Made by a program: the position numbers and the translations under genes. The notes below the pieces were generated by a model that was given only the letters and a program-made list of their open reading frames with translations, was not told the origin of the DNA and ran no database searches. From positions 130,603,663 to 130,667,662 of the forward strand of contig CM057000.1 in the NCBI GenBank assembly GCA_029891345.1: DNA of 64,000 nt, read 5' to 3'. This DNA is from Dryococelus australis. Taxonomy: Eukaryota; Arthropoda; Insecta; Phasmatodea; Phasmatidae. Within the stretch, counting starts at the first letter, position 1; every line of letters starts with the position of its first letter. Below, piece after piece: positions 54,501-57,500 of the stretch.

Positions 54501-57500
54501 GGCGGTAGGTGATTCGGCTCCCAGCTGGGTCACTCGGCTCAGGGTTATGCTGGTATAGTTGTGTATAATTAATCGGTTTAATTAAGGCCCCACATTGGGT
54601 ACCCGAAAAACTCCTCTTCTTTGATGTGTGACATCATATAGGCAATGGAGGCATGTCATGTCCCCAAGTGTTTTTGGGTGTTGTGAGGACAGACACACCT
54701 GGGTGAGTTTATGAACTCTATTTGCAATGGGGAACAGGAGCCCGACCAGTGTAGAGGACTGGTCGTGTGGCTTTCCGGCTGGCCACAAATATGGGGATGG
54801 CAACCACAATTTTTATGATTCGGTGGAACCACTCTCACGGGTATACCTGGGCAGCTGCTGGACCTGCTGCGACTCTGGAGGTGTTGCGCTGGGTCTGGAA
54901 CAGGGACCTGGTGCGTAGGTGGTCAGCTGGTTGTCTGCGCTGGTAGTTTTTGGGGATGTTTGTGTGAGCTGGAACCCCCTAATCCATGGGTTGGCTATAC
55001 CATACAAAGTTTCCTCACCACTCATATAGGTTAGAAGTATGGGGTGAGTAACTTCTACGAGTTTGACTGGTGGTGTGAAAAGCTCTGGTACGGATGCTGG
55101 TGAGGCTGGCTTCTGTAGATGGCGGATTACTTGAGCTCTCTCGCGTGGAGTTAGGTTGTCAGGGACTGCGGGGTTGGAGCTAAGCTCTTGTTGGTATTTA
55201 GATATAGTAACAGCCATTTTAACCCTCTTAAGAATACCACTCCGGTGGGAGTAGGGCATGAGAAATAGACTCTCTAATACTAGTCCGCGGAAGTGGAGCA
55301 TGTTATGTTCGTCCCTACTAAGAGTACTTCCACGCACCATCCTCGACAGGCCATAGCTTAGTGTCCGGCACCAGATGTGCAGTTAACACCAAGAGTCAGG
55401 TTACACAGTGGTGACGATTACAATACATGGGTGAGTTCCTCTTAAGGGTCAGGTCTCCAGATCCAGGAAAATACCCTGTCCAGCAGCAGAAGCACAGTGG
55501 AAGGAGCACAACCCAAACTGATAGTCCAACCCAAGAGCATGAGTACCTACTATCGGGACTCTAGCATTGTATAATCCGGGGAGCATAGAAAGGGTGACCA
55601 TCCAAGGTGTGTGTGTTCGATGTACGAGTTTCCTGAAGGGAAACTCGTAGTCCTACACTACGTTCTGCAAACTGGTTTAGAATAAAATTCCTGGTTTCCT
55701 GCTATCCGTTGATGTTTAATGAGTAAGGTTCTAATACTACGAGAATAATATCCTAAGCGGGATAAAAAGTGTTTATTTGTGGCAGCCTGTTTCTAAGCTA
55801 ATGGGGTAGGTAGGCAAAGTGGCTATGAAAATAACTCAACTTTAACTAACGTTACAGTGTTTGTCCTTAAACGACCAAATGGTGTTTAAATGTTTGACAA
55901 CTCAAACGTGGAGACTTGTGACATTTGTCTTCAAAGGCGAAGTAAAGTATCTCAATACCTGGGCTTCGGCACCAAGAGCACGGTGAAGACCAGGGTAGAG
56001 CTGATGGTTCCTTCAGGACCAAGACTGCAGTGAAAGAACAAGACAGACTGGTGTTCCAAGGGCCATGGCCCGGTATTTATATTCATTCTGGCTCGCCCTT
56101 GGCTAAGTGGAGGGGGGTGATGGGGTTAGATCCTCTGGGCTGGCCGAAGTTCCAGCTGTTACATGTCTCAGCAATTCACACTAGTAGGGCCATCCCTCAG
56201 CATGCTATAGTACTAGGTGACCTTGAAACATCTCGGTGGCTCGGTCGGTGAACAGTACAATTTATTCGAGCTGATTAGCGTGCGTTTTTTACCATTGGGT
56301 AAACATTACAAATTCTAGGCATCTGGAATATTGTGCTGCCAATCAAACTCTGTTGGGGGTGTGCGGCTGATTGGTTCACACTGATGAGTAGAAGTCAATT
56401 TAAACAAGTAGAATATGCATCACGCATCAGCCTTAAATGGAATTTAACATGACTTTTGCATAAAGGGTTTGGGGTTTGGTTATAGTTGGTCAAAATTTCA
56501 ATAACAACTCCTCCAAAGTATCAATCCTTTTCTGAGGAACAGTGAAATGTTGTAAAATAGATAGTCTACTAGTACCATGAAATGCTTGATTTGGTCTACT
56601 GGAAGTTTCTGTCTGGGACTGACCTATTGAGGTTGGACTTGTGGCAGTTGGGATTAACTCTGTGTGCTAAGGAAGATCAGGAGGTATTTCCCTTCCAATG
56701 AGTGATCAGTGTGTTCAGCCATGACACCAGTCCAGAGATGGTACGGTATTTGGATAGTGCCTTGACTGGGCAATGGTTGCACGGAGTATAAAGTTCTCAG
56801 TATTCATGCTTAGTTAGAGGAGGGTGTGACAGTGTGCGTTGGTGATCATATTGGGGCCTTGTTCCGGACACATCTGCATTATCTTATTCTTCCTCTACCC
56901 CCCTACTTTTTACACCACTAAGAGCGCCTCACAAAAATATGAAGGCACAATTGGAAGCAAGGTTTGGATATGTCCGATTGTTGTAAAATTTGCACGTTGG
57001 ATGACTTGCCAAGTTGTGTTGTATTAATTATTCAGTCCATGTATATAAATAATGGGATGGTGACTACAGAAACAGTGTGTTACTGCTATGCCTTGAATTG
57101 CATTTTTGTAGGATTCACAGTAATCTGAATAGTAGCATGTAATTTAATTTGTAAAAGCACAGAATTAGTATTTCATTGAAATAGACAGTGGCACTAGAAG
57201 AGAGAGAGGAGTTAGCCCCCCAAGATGATGATTAAAGTTATGTATGTGTATATTACATTACTGAGAATGCCTTGCCTTTTGCGTGGTATATGATAGCTTA
57301 GATGGGAATGTAATTAACAATAAAGGTACAATGTACTTAGAGAAAGAGCACTAGGTGTGTAGTGTTTTACAGGTGGAAGGAGTTGAAGTTGGTGCAGTAT
57401 TTTGAAGTTGTACACTTCGTTAGGTACCTTGAAGGTGGTTGCTGTGTTAATATTCTTTTGGTGTTGAAGAGCTTGGCATAGTGATGATTGGCATGGCTTT

